Both the position numbers and the translations under genes were made by a program. A DNA stretch of 64,000 nucleotides from the NCBI RefSeq assembly GCF_031846245.1, contig NZ_JAVRIC010000003.1, positions 62,001 to 126,000 of the forward strand, read 5' to 3'. Positions within the stretch are counted from its first letter, which is position 1, and each line of letters opens with the position of its first letter. The DNA is from Banduia mediterranea (GTDB lineage Bacteria > Pseudomonadota > Gammaproteobacteria > Nevskiales > Nevskiaceae). Below, one piece after another: positions 42,732 to 51,068 of this stretch. The notes under the pieces were generated by a model. That model searched no databases. It saw only the letters and a program-made list of their open reading frames with translations, and was not told the DNA's origin.

Positions 42732-43913
42732 GTGATAAAAAAATTCCTCTCCGGCTCTGGGATATTCGCGCTATCCGTACTGGTATTCAGCTTTGTCAGG
42801 CAGATCGTCGTCTTTCCAGCCGTTTCTAGATATAGTGACGATCTTTTTATCGGCCTTACTTTCATGATTTTTACGTTCGAGGCTATCGCCTATGGGTTTA
42901 CGGGCGCTATTCCAGACTACTATGTTCGGCGCGTTCATGGCGGTGCAGTCGACGCTGAACTGATACATAAGCTGGGTAGATTTAGTCTGATCAGCTTCGT
43001 CAGCTTGGCAGCATTTTTGATGCTCGGAATGGGGACGAGCGTATCGCTGCTATTGTCCGTTTACCTTTACTTGTTCGCCCTGAATGCGCTGAAGATTAAA
43101 ATCGTATTCAATAAAATGCGATTCGCCGAAAATTTTGTATACATGGCGTTCCGTAGTGCGCCTTACCTGCTGGTTCTCTGGGGCATCCAATCGAATGTGG
43201 TATGGGCGCGGGGAGTGGAGATCGAGTGCATGGCGGGGCTGCTGCTGGCATTCGAATGCATATATTGGATCAGGTTGAACGCCATCACCCATGAAGACAT
43301 GGTCATAGCTGCTCGTGCGGAAAGTGGAAATCAGCGGTCAGAGGTTCAATTTTTTTCCATTCTTCCATTTGTTGCCAGCGCTCTGCTAATGGGATTCATC
43401 CAACGCGGTGACCTGACCCTTATGAAAGTGCTAGACACCGATTACTACGTGGGCTATGCCAAGCTGATCTTGACGGTGAATTTCTTCTGCGCGCCGTTAT
43501 CTTTGATGGTGTCGAGTCCGCTACTCAGCTTCATGAGCCGATACGGGTTGTCGCTAGGATCGAAGGAAATACGCCACATATTGATTTGGGTTGCCGCGCT
43601 TATCGCGGTTACAGGATTAGGTTCGGTCGTTGTATTTAGATGGATGCACAGCATCCTGTACCATGAAGTATATGGAGGTCAGATGTGGTTGGTATTTTAC
43701 TTTACTACGACTGCGTTGGCATACTCTGTAGTTAGAACTTTGGTAGTGAAATATGCCAACATCCGATTTGCGCTGCACGCTAGTTCACTAGTTTTGGTAG
43801 CATCGGTAGGGATGGCTTTCTTAGCCCCCGTTGCATGGGTGCCAATTGTATTTTACGCTATCCGGTTTCTTTTTTTGTGTGCCATTCTGATAATTCCTAC
43901 AAGGCATAAATAG
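42732..43913 (+). CDS. Wzx-like polysaccharide flippase
   Basis: 393 residues with about ten to twelve hydrophobic segments and very few soluble stretches. It starts KKFLSGSGIFALSVLVFSFVRQIVVFPAVSRY, resembling the first helices of Wzx/MATE-type exporters (ordinary O-unit flippases start similarly), and has the mid-protein LPFVASALLMGFIQRGDLTLMKVL. Position in the locus, next to a Wzy-like gene, supports flipping of the lipid-linked repeat unit. The gene is AT-richer than its neighbours, suggesting horizontal transfer. Confidence 0.75.
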   Translation: MIKKFLSGSGIFALSVLVFSFVRQIVVFPAVSRYSDDLFIGLTFMIFTFEAIAYGFTGAIPDYYVRRVHGGAVDAELIHKLGRFSLISFVSLAAFLMLGMGTSVSLLLSVYLYLFALNALKIKIVFNKMRFAENFVYMAFRSAPYLLVLWGIQSNVVWARGVEIECMAGLLLAFECIYWIRLNAITHEDMVIAARAESGNQRSEVQFFSILPFVASALLMGFIQRGDLTLMKVLDTDYYVGYAKLILTVNFFCAPLSLMVSSPLLSFMSRYGLSLGSKEIRHILIWVAALIAVTGLGSVVVFRWMHSILYHEVYGGQMWLVFYFTTTALAYSVVRTLVVKYANIRFALHASSLVLVASVGMAFLAPVAWVPIVFYAIRFLFLCAILIIPTRHK

Positions 43914-43977
43914 TTGTGCGCCGCTATTTTTGCGAAAGGGCTTCAACCATTGCGGTTCAAATTAAACTGCCAGCGGA

Positions 43978-45306
43978 TTGCTTTCATTGAACGTTAACTA
44001 CCTGCATCTTATGTGCGTGCTGGTATTCATGGCTTATTCATTTAGAATGGGACTAAAAACTGCCGTAGTTAACTTTATCTATATTGCTCCATTCTATTCC
44101 ATTTCGTTGATTGATTTGCCGTGGAGCGCGTACATAAAGCCCCCAGAAGTATATGCTGCGGGATTGGCGGTACTGTTCATTGCGAAGAGGGGGTCCCTTA
44201 AATCGGCCCCGCTTATTTTTGCGCTTTTATTCTTTATCCCGTTCCTGATCTCGTTGGTTCTTAACGTGTACCACTTCAATCCGATTGACGCTTGGGAAAT
44301 CGACGCGGAAAAAAGAGAGGTTTTCTATGAAAAGTTAACAACTAGGCGCGAGATAACAAGTACAAATTTCACGCAGCTTCTCTATATTATTGCTGCACTG
44401 GTTGTTTTTGTTGTATCGGCCAGCGTGGATATGGCATCAAAGCGAGAGCATATAGGGGCGGCACTTGGGAAATCCGCCGCACTCATCTCAATAATCGGCC
44501 TATTCCAAATCGTCGCTTATTACTACAATTTCTATGGCGTATATTTGTGGATGTTTTATAATTCCGCCGCATCCAATTTTAGTGAACTGGCGTGGAACGA
44601 AATTGGAGGAATAAAGAGAATAAATTCGACGTTCTCGGAACCCTCAATTTTCGGGCTATATATTGGATTATATATGCTGGTTGCTTTGATATTGGGAGGC
44701 TGGAGGGTTGACTATCTGCTGAAAAGGCCCAGCTTCTGGGTCGCATTGTTTGCTGGGATGATATCTCTATCCGGAACATTTTATTTTTGCCTATTCACAT
44801 TGGCGGGATTCTATCTTGCTCATAAGTATAGGGGAATGACTGGCATCGCATTGTGCCTGTGCTGCATATTAGTAGTGGTTGCTGCAGCGAGTTGGTTGCC
44901 CTCACTTTTTTTATTCGAGCCCTCCACTTTTTTTGATCAAAAGAAAGCATCTTTTATTGAAAGATATTATTTTGGACTCGAATTGCCGCTAAAAAATATT
45001 TCAATAAATCCATTTTGGGGAGCCGCGCTCGGCTCCGACAGGCCCACAACCCTTATATTCAACCTGTTGGTTTCTGTTGGATTTGTTGGATTTTTTATTG
45101 CAATCGTTGCGGTGTCGTTCATATGGCGGCGCGGCGTAAAGGATATAATATATTTCTGGATGTTATGTGGAATGCTTTCTCCGGATCTAAATTTCATTTT
45201 TATATGGCTATACATTGGGATCGTTTACTCCGCATTAAGTGGGGCGGGAATAGGAGTAGAAAGCGTGCGTAATGTGAGCGCCCGAATTAAAACGAGTGCG
45301 CGATGA
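43978..45306 (+). CDS. Wzy-like O-antigen/EPS polymerase
   Basis: 442 residues from a TTG (other starts possible, for instance the ATG at 44011). About eleven transmembrane helices and one large hydrophilic loop (about 100-125 and 195-215). No strong sequence motif, as usual for Wzy; INSTFSEPSIFGLYIGLYMLV resembles the conserved Arg/Glu-Pro-Ser periplasmic segment of polymerases (FxEPS). It is the most AT-rich stretch of the window, a typical trait of horizontally acquired polymerase genes. Confidence 0.75.
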   Translation: MLSLNVNYLHLMCVLVFMAYSFRMGLKTAVVNFIYIAPFYSISLIDLPWSAYIKPPEVYAAGLAVLFIAKRGSLKSAPLIFALLFFIPFLISLVLNVYHFNPIDAWEIDAEKREVFYEKLTTRREITSTNFTQLLYIIAALVVFVVSASVDMASKREHIGAALGKSAALISIIGLFQIVAYYYNFYGVYLWMFYNSAASNFSELAWNEIGGIKRINSTFSEPSIFGLYIGLYMLVALILGGWRVDYLLKRPSFWVALFAGMISLSGTFYFCLFTLAGFYLAHKYRGMTGIALCLCCILVVVAAASWLPSLFLFEPSTFFDQKKASFIERYYFGLELPLKNISINPFWGAALGSDRPTTLIFNLLVSVGFVGFFIAIVAVSFIWRRGVKDIIYFWMLCGMLSPDLNFIFIWLYIGIVYSALSGAGIGVESVRNVSARIKTSAR

Positions 45307-45350
45307 CAATGGCTGGCTGAGGTCACTTTATCGTATAATGGGCTCTGTAC

Positions 45351-46547
45351 GTGTCGAATCGTTTAAATGCTGAATTGATTTTTAAAAATGAGCTTTTAGT
45401 TAAGCTGAATCAAATTTGTCGTCTCGATGGAGGCCTCCATAAAGGCCGGTTTCCATCAGCCGTCGTATACACTAAATCTCCGGGCTTCTTCATTAACGTA
45501 TTTTATTCATTTTTGTTGCGAGTGGCTTCCGCGTTTTCGTTTTTGATTCTTTTTTGTTTTAGAGTGCCGTCGGGCTCTAACCCAGAGTCGGCATTCATTT
45601 ATGTGGACAGGCGTCGTTTGAAATTTTCGGAGGGCGATTGCCCGGCTTACAATATTGGTCTCTATAAATATTTTTCCGTGTTTCGTGAGGATCATGTTTA
45701 TCAGCTTCTGTCTTTGCGTGAAGTGCTGCGTTGCTTAGTAGACGCCTTTAGCCGGCGGCGGTTGATGGCGGAGGATATTATGCGTATGCGCGGTATCACT
45801 CAGTTTTCAGGCAAGCAATTGCTAGCTCTTTCCGGATTCAGTTATCTGCGCTGCCTCGATCTATTGCTTGCAAAAACGGCCTTATCTAAATTTCAGCGGA
45901 TTAAGTGTGCCGGACATTTTGACGTCTACACGGCACTGATGTCCCAGCTTCGCCAAGATGGCTCGATAAAGAATTTTTCCGGAATTCAACATGGTCTGTT
46001 TGAAAATTTTTGGTTTGGTGAGCCGGCGCCCCTTTTCTTTGATGAGTACAAGTTACTTTTTCCGGAGTCAAGACGCTATTTCGAACAGCGCCTTAGCGCC
46101 AATCCTAATTGCGTCTTTCACGTCCGAGAGAAAATGCCAATATTTGAACACTGTGCCGCTATAGGAATCACGGTTGGAGTCGCTTTACAAACCGATGATG
46201 AAGCATCCGACGCGCGGCTGTTGGATGCGCTCCAGGTCATTGCGCGGGGGCGCTTCTCCTTGTTGGCTTATGCACATCCGGCGGCGCCAGCCAAGGGATT
46301 AGCGAAGCTGCATGTTCGCTTCCCGGATATTCGGTTTGAGCGAAAGCTGCGTTGTTCCAACGTCGCCGTAGTGATTACCCGATACTCAACGTTGGCAATG
46401 GAGTACGTAGCGGCAGGTGTGCCCGCCATTTTTTGGGCGGCGCCGGACCGAGTTTGCGTGTCGTTTTCCGGTCACCCGCTCATTCACGAGATCACTGAGC
46501 TGGATATGTTGCCGGAGGTTCTGAATACCATTCTTCCGCCATCATGA
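45351..46547 (+). CDS. Probable glycosyltransferase of unrecognised family
   Basis: 398 residues from a GTG. After about 90 residues containing a hydrophobic segment (FINVFYSFLLRVASAFSFLILFCF), the protein is soluble. GIQHGLFENFWFGEPAP resembles the nucleotide- or acceptor-contacting region of polysialyltransferase/CDP-glycerol-type GT-B enzymes, and VVITRYSTLAMEYVAAGVPAIFW resembles the C-terminal donor-binding signature (STxxxExxxxGxPxI) of GT-B transferases. By position it may add the CMP-activated nonulosonate. Family assignment is not secure. Confidence 0.5.
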   Translation: MSNRLNAELIFKNELLVKLNQICRLDGGLHKGRFPSAVVYTKSPGFFINVFYSFLLRVASAFSFLILFCFRVPSGSNPESAFIYVDRRRLKFSEGDCPAYNIGLYKYFSVFREDHVYQLLSLREVLRCLVDAFSRRRLMAEDIMRMRGITQFSGKQLLALSGFSYLRCLDLLLAKTALSKFQRIKCAGHFDVYTALMSQLRQDGSIKNFSGIQHGLFENFWFGEPAPLFFDEYKLLFPESRRYFEQRLSANPNCVFHVREKMPIFEHCAAIGITVGVALQTDDEASDARLLDALQVIARGRFSLLAYAHPAAPAKGLAKLHVRFPDIRFERKLRCSNVAVVITRYSTLAMEYVAAGVPAIFWAAPDRVCVSFSGHPLIHEITELDMLPEVLNTILPPS

Positions 46548-46754
46548 AACATCGCAGCGCCTTCATGAACCCCCGACCGAGTTCGACAACTCGCGGCGAA
46601 AATCGGCCATTTTAGGTTTCCGGGCAACGAAGAATCAATCGGTTAGCGCCAATTTTCGAAAAATACTTGTAGTGGCACGTTTGTAAGGAAATGAATTTTT
46701 GTTGACGTGTCATTGGCCAGTGATAAAGTGGCGGCATTCAAACGAAAAGCTCGC
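46548..46754. other. Intergenic stretch before the IS remnants
   Basis: No frame with recognisable content; AT-rich segments (for example CGAAAAATACTTG) and the left flank of the IS481-like remnant. I see no promoter or terminator I can defend. Confidence 0.5.
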
Positions 46755-46980
46755 CTTTTCTGCGGAAATGGGCCGCTGTGGTGGAGCGTTCTGCAGCGCG
46801 ACATCGTAAGATCAATCACTTATGGCGTTAACCGTCGAACTGGGGAGGAGGTGGTGGCGGTCGAACTGCGCCGGACGTTGCTGCTGCCGCTGGACGATCT
46901 GCTCGCGGTGGTGCGGAATTCATGTGTCCGCAGGTGTCGCGTTCGAGCCTAGACCGCTGCCTGCGTCGGCATCCCCCCGG
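46755..46980 (+). pseudogene. Degenerate N-terminal fragment of an IS481-family transposase
   Basis: Pieces of one transposase appear in three frames: FLRKW...VERSA..RHRK (46755 on), then VAVELRRTLLLPLDDLLAVVR (to about 46915), then EFMCPQVSRSSLDRCLRRH (to 46975). Together they match the HTH-to-DDE linker of IS481 proteins (LLLPLDDLLAVxREFxxPxVSRSGLDRCLRRHG). The DDE catalytic part is missing, replaced by the IS630 element from about 47016. Confidence 0.65.
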
Positions 46981-47015
46981 AACATGTCAACCTATTTTGG
47001 ACGATCAGTTGGAAA

Positions 47016-48123
47016 TTGCTCATAGGTCAGAAATAAAGGGGACGATTGGTTGAACTTTCCCGTGTCGTCGCGCTCCAAATGGTCATGAAAAGAGATGGTT
47101 GCAGCGTATCGCGCGAAGCATTGGAAGAAATGCGCCTGATGGCGCTGGATCGCCTGTCTGAAGGCGAGAGTCCTCGGGCGGTATCGGCCTCATTCGGGCT
47201 GCATCGAAGTTGGGCCTACAAGATTCGGGAAAAGGCACGAGGACGAGGCAAGGGCAAGCGAGCCTTGCGTTCGACGAAGGGCAGCGGCCGGCCGCGCAAA
47301 CTGGATGCGGCGCAGGAGCGCCAAGTGTTTCGTTGGGTCAACGGTAAGAACCCAATGCAGTACGGTTTCGACTTCGGACTGTGGACCCGCCAGATCGTCC
47401 GAGAATTGATTGAGCAGCGTTTTGGTGTGGCGCTGAGTCTGGCCTCGGTCGGTGCCCTGCTGGCGCGGGTAGGCCTGACGCCGCAAAAGCCATTGCAGCA
47501 AGCCTACCAACGAGACCCGCAGGCGGTGGCGCGTTGGCAGCGGGAGACTTACCCGGCAATCGCGCGCCAGGCCAAGCGGGAAAAGGCGGACATCTACTTC
47601 TGGGACGAATCCGGGTTTCGCGCCGATGCCGTGCAAGGCAAGACTTGGGGAGCCAAGGGTCAGACACCGGTGGTGTCGGTTCCTGGCCAGCGCCAGAGCA
47701 TCAGCGCGGCCTCGGCTGTTAGTTCCAAAGGCGCCTTTTGGTTTGTCACCTACACGGGCGGTTTGAACGGATCGCTGTTTATCGAGTTGCTGCGCAAGAT
47801 GATGCGCGGCCGCCGCAAGCCCGTGCATTTGATCGTGGACGGACTGCCTGCACACAAGACCAAGGCCGTGCGCGATCACGTCGATGAACTGGAAGGCAAG
47901 CTGACCCTCCATTTCTTGCCCGGTTATGCCCCGGACCTGAACCCGGACGAGTTGGTCTGGAGCTATGCCAAGCGGACAGGCAATGCACGCCGCCCTCTGC
48001 AAGCCGGTGAAAAGCTGGCCGAGCGCATCCACGCGCAGTTGGCCGAGATCGCACGGCGACCCGCGTTGGTGCGCTCATTCTTCAGGCACCCAAGTGTCGC
48101 CTATATTTCTGACTTATGAGTAA
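47016..48123 (+). mobile_element. IS630-family insertion sequence
   Basis: Imperfect terminal inverted repeats of about 26 bp: left TGCTCATAGGTCAGAAATAA (47017 on), right (reverse complement) TACTCATAAGTCAGAAATAT (ending about 48122), with mismatches at few positions. It encloses a single intact transposase gene. IS630 elements duplicate a TA dinucleotide; the precise TA pair could not be fixed by eye. The right end lies over the first codons of the next gene. Confidence 0.8.
47079..48119 (+). CDS. IS630-family transposase
   Basis: About 346 residues (a TTG at 47046 would add 11). N-terminal HTH (SEGESPRAVSASFGLHRSWAYKIREKARG), then a second helix-turn region, then the DDE domain: first Asp in YFWDESGFRADA, second in HLIVDGLPAHKTKAV, Glu in LNPDELVWSYAKR. 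It appears full length and potentially active. The stop codon lies inside the right inverted repeat. Confidence 0.92.
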   Translation: MVMKRDGCSVSREALEEMRLMALDRLSEGESPRAVSASFGLHRSWAYKIREKARGRGKGKRALRSTKGSGRPRKLDAAQERQVFRWVNGKNPMQYGFDFGLWTRQIVRELIEQRFGVALSLASVGALLARVGLTPQKPLQQAYQRDPQAVARWQRETYPAIARQAKREKADIYFWDESGFRADAVQGKTWGAKGQTPVVSVPGQRQSISAASAVSSKGAFWFVTYTGGLNGSLFIELLRKMMRGRRKPVHLIVDGLPAHKTKAVRDHVDELEGKLTLHFLPGYAPDLNPDELVWSYAKRTGNARRPLQAGEKLAERIHAQLAEIARRPALVRSFFRHPSVAYISDL

Positions 48124-49477
48124 TCGGACTCGCCGGGCATTGATACTGACCGCTTTAGGGGTGCCTCTGCTGGGACGAGTTTGGGGGCGAGTCAACGCAA
48201 CGGAGATGAACGACGACGGACTCACACCGCAATTGAGCCCGACTGCCGGTATCGGCGACGTTGCGGTTCGGCGCGCCGCGCTCAGCGTGAAAATGGCCCC
48301 TTTCTATGCAAGAGGTGACGGCATCGCCGACGATCGTGCTGCGGTCGATGCCGCGCTGGAGCGGGCTTCTGCGATTCGGGGAAAGCTATATTTCCCGCCG
48401 GGCGAGTACGTGATCAGGGCCAATGGGCCTGGGGCGGTGTTGCGAGGGCGCAGCAATGTTCAGGTCGAATTTGCTCAAGGCGCTGTGCTCAAACTGGAAA
48501 ACCCCGCTCGATACCCATTGACATGCTTTTTCGAGCACAGCTTTGTGGAAAATGCGACATACAAAGGCCTTACCTTGAACGGCGGTGGTGAGGTCGGACC
48601 GAACGGCTTCGGGGCAAATAATTCGAAGGGCATACAATGCGACGGTGCACACATATATGGCTTTCGACGAGATCCTCGCACGGGCGGTGGGCGTGGCATT
48701 ACGTTTCAGTTTAATTGTAAAAATATTGAGGTTAATAGCCCAAAAATCACTAATTGTACTACCGGAATTGACTTTCATGGGCGCCATAGCGCCCGCTTGG
48801 ATGGAATTATCGTCGTAAATCCTACGATTTCAGAATGTGAGGAAGCAATTAGTTTTTATGATCTTTTTGATGGGGATATCAACCTAAACAGCGCCGAAAG
48901 TGCCCAGGTAATCGTAAATGGTGGGACGGCATTCAATTGTGGAAAGTCCACCAGTGCACTTGCCCCAGGAACGAACGGAGAGGGGGGGGGGGTCGTTGTT
49001 TCCGAGCGAGGGCATTCGTTCTCGGTTCGTAACTTCTCGGTTGTGAACGAACCTAGCTATGGGGAAATCGGTGCGGTAATCCGTGGTTCCTTCTCTAATT
49101 CTGACGTTGATGTAAGTTACCGGGGGGAATGTATGGCGCTAGTTATGTTTTCTCCTGCGTTGAATTTGGCCCCTGTCAAGCCGAGTGCGGCAGCTGTTTC
49201 CAGTGGCAACAAAATTTCGATTATATGTGCAGGGATGTGCGACTACGTGGTCTACAGTGACAATATGCGAGGCGCCAATTTGGCATTTCAAAATAGAATA
49301 ACAGTGAGCTGCCATGTGCCTCGTATATCGCTCATGAATGATATTGCTGGAAGGAGCGCCGAAAATTTTCTTGAAGTTATTTCCCTGGAGAACTCCAAGG
49401 CTGTGCGTGGATATTGGGCGGAATTATATGAGAAAAATTCGACTTTCCCTGACGCGTCTTGGGATCCGGCTCATTGA
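48116..49477 (+). CDS. Pectate-lyase-superfamily (right-handed beta-helix) secreted protein, possible EPS lyase or hydrolase
   Basis: 453 residues. A twin-Arg-like leader (NRTRRALILTALGVPLLG) precedes ARGDGIADDRAAVDAALERAS...GKLYFPPGEYVI, the N-terminal motif of Pectate_lyase_3/GH28-like beta-helix proteins and phage tailspikes, and rungs rich in Asn/Gly (KNIEVNSPKITNCTTGIDFHG). The likely role is depolymerising or trimming the polymer. The ATG and next codons lie in the right inverted repeat of the IS630 element. An 11-G run at 48982-48992 is read through in frame (EGGGVVV). Confidence 0.75.
   Translation: MSNRTRRALILTALGVPLLGRVWGRVNATEMNDDGLTPQLSPTAGIGDVAVRRAALSVKMAPFYARGDGIADDRAAVDAALERASAIRGKLYFPPGEYVIRANGPGAVLRGRSNVQVEFAQGAVLKLENPARYPLTCFFEHSFVENATYKGLTLNGGGEVGPNGFGANNSKGIQCDGAHIYGFRRDPRTGGGRGITFQFNCKNIEVNSPKITNCTTGIDFHGRHSARLDGIIVVNPTISECEEAISFYDLFDGDINLNSAESAQVIVNGGTAFNCGKSTSALAPGTNGEGGGVVVSERGHSFSVRNFSVVNEPSYGEIGAVIRGSFSNSDVDVSYRGECMALVMFSPALNLAPVKPSAAAVSSGNKISIICAGMCDYVVYSDNMRGANLAFQNRITVSCHVPRISLMNDIAGRSAENFLEVISLENSKAVRGYWAELYEKNSTFPDASWDPAH
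48982..48992 (+). repeat. 11-bp poly-G tract within the beta-helix protein gene
   Basis: Eleven consecutive G in coding sequence, the longest homopolymer seen in the window. Gain or loss of one G would shift the frame after about residue 292 and truncate the protein, so it is a candidate slipped-strand phase-variation site. Confidence 0.75.
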
Positions 49478-49550
49478 TTTTTCGGTCGTTGCTCGGTAGG
49501 GATCCAAAACTAGGATCGTGACGGTCTGCATGCTTAGGCTCAAATTATGG

Positions 49551-49824
49551 GGTCTATGTCGTTTCGAGTGGAAGGATGAGGTCCAAGCGGAGTCGGTTTG
49601 CCACCGTGAGGGCGTTTGCTCTCGCACAGCCGGCAAACGGCTTGTCACCGAGGCTTGCCGGCCAAAACTGCCTGTCCGACAAGCCTTTCCGTAGGATTGC
49701 TTCGCCGTCGGCGGGCATCAAGGTCGAGCCCTTCGGGCGGCCTGCGGCCGACCTTGACACCCGCCGACGGCTCAATCGCAGCAACAACTGCGCCTCATCC
49801 TCCCACTCGAAACGTCATGGAACC
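49551..49824. mobile_element. MITE-like structured repeat, copy B
   Basis: 274 bp with ~31-bp imperfect terminal inverted repeats (49551-49581 and 49793-49824; shared CGTTTCGAGTGG and GGATGAGG blocks). It is flanked on both sides by the 9-bp direct repeat AAATTATGG (49542-49550 and 49825-49833), a likely target-site duplication. The interior has a ~21-bp stem CCGTCGGCGGG...CCCGCCGACGG (49705-49770) enclosing two small hairpins, a three-way-junction shape shared with copy A. Its short frames have no recognisable product. Confidence 0.75.
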
Positions 49825-49923
49825 AAATTATGGCGATTTATGTGTTTAAATGGCGCGCTGTGTAACTTTCGTTCATGGCTTTGTTAGAAGCCACCAATTT
49901 ATTGGCGCCGTTGCATTTGCAAG

Positions 49924-49952
49924 TTGACACCATTGGAGTATGGATGTTTATC
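49924..49952 (+). promoter_or_regulatory. Possible promoter of fcl
   Basis: Consensus -35 TTGACA (49924-49929), 17-bp spacer, weak -10 TTTATC (49947-49952), 49 bp before the gene. It would let fcl and the WcaI-like gene be expressed apart from the upstream operon. The -10 match is poor. Confidence 0.35.
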
Positions 49953-50000
49953 GTGGAGAGGGATTTGCGTTGGAACTCATAATGATGGAATTCGAAAGGA

Positions 50001-50942
50001 ATGAATAAAAATTCGACGATTTACGTTGCAGGCCACGGCGGCCTTGCCGGTAGTGCGGTCGTGCGTGCCCTGCGATGCCGGGGTTATGACAACATAGTAT
50101 GGCGGACGCACACCCAACTGGATTTGACTGACCAGGCTGCGGTTGAGCGTTTTTTTTCTGATGAGAAGCCGGGCTACGTGTTTCTCGCCGCAGCCAAGGT
50201 CGGAGGCATTCATGCCAACAACGCCTACCCAGCTGAGTTCATTCGCGATAATCTCGCAATTCAGACCAATGTTATCCATTCGGCATGGAAGAACGGTGTG
50301 AGTAAATTGTTGTTCCTTGGATCTTCGTGCATCTATCCCAAGCTCGCGCCGCAGCCGATGTCCGAGCACTGCCTGTTGACCGGCCCCTTGGAGCCGACGA
50401 ACGAGTGGTACGCCGTCGCCAAGATTGCGGGTATCAAGATGTGCCAAGCTTATCGTCGCCAATACGGTTTTGATGCGATATCGTTAATGCCTACGAATCT
50501 TTACGGTCCTGGCGATAACTTTAATCTAGAAAATTCTCATGTAATGCCGGCTTTGATCCGGAAATTTCATGAGGCAAAGTTGGGCGGTGCAAAGGAAGTA
50601 ATTATGTGGGGCACCGGTACTCCGCGACGCGAGTTTTTGCATGTCGACGATTTGGGAGCTGCTGCTGTTTTTCTTATGGAAAAATACACGGGCGAAGAGT
50701 TTATCAACGTGGGGGTGGGTAGCGATGTGGCCATCCGGGATCTTGCGGAAGCGATAAAGGTTGCGGTGGGTTACAGTGGCAAGATTACTCAGGATCTCAG
50801 CAAGCCGGATGGAACACCCCGGAAACTGATGGATGTGAGTCGCTTGGCGGCGCTGGGTTGGAAGCCAAGCATAACTTTGGAAGCAGGTATACGGATGACG
50901 TATCAATGGTTCCTTGAGAACGTGGGCCAGATGCGTGACTAG
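50001..50942 (+). CDS. fcl: GDP-L-fucose synthase
   Basis: 313 residues. Rossmann start [20 protein letters not shown], then [37 protein letters not shown], catalytic Tyr-x-x-x-Lys in [21 protein letters not shown], and [11 protein letters not shown], all GDP-fucose-synthase landmarks. The epimerase-reductase converts GDP-4-keto-6-deoxymannose to GDP-L-fucose with NADPH. In many genomes it follows gmd directly; here the variable block lies between them. Confidence 0.96.
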   Translation: MNKNSTIYVAGHGGLAGSAVVRALRCRGYDNIVWRTHTQLDLTDQAAVERFFSDEKPGYVFLAAAKVGGIHANNAYPAEFIRDNLAIQTNVIHSAWKNGVSKLLFLGSSCIYPKLAPQPMSEHCLLTGPLEPTNEWYAVAKIAGIKMCQAYRRQYGFDAISLMPTNLYGPGDNFNLENSHVMPALIRKFHEAKLGGAKEVIMWGTGTPRREFLHVDDLGAAAVFLMEKYTGEEFINVGVGSDVAIRDLAEAIKVAVGYSGKITQDLSKPDGTPRKLMDVSRLAALGWKPSITLEAGIRMTYQWFLENVGQMRD

Positions 50943-51068
50943 GATGACAGTGATTTCGGGCTTTTTCGCAACTGGGAGTCGGGGAGGCGGCTGGCACAGT
51001 ACGTTCGTTCCCGAAGTTTATCGCTTTCCGGTGCGCGTGGCGCACGCTAGTATAGTTCCCTGCTCCTA

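Noticed and set aside
49500-49550. GGGATCC...GGATCGTGACGG stretch before MITE copy B as an additional insertion end
   Set aside because: It lacks the CGTTTCGAGTGG block that defines the element ends.
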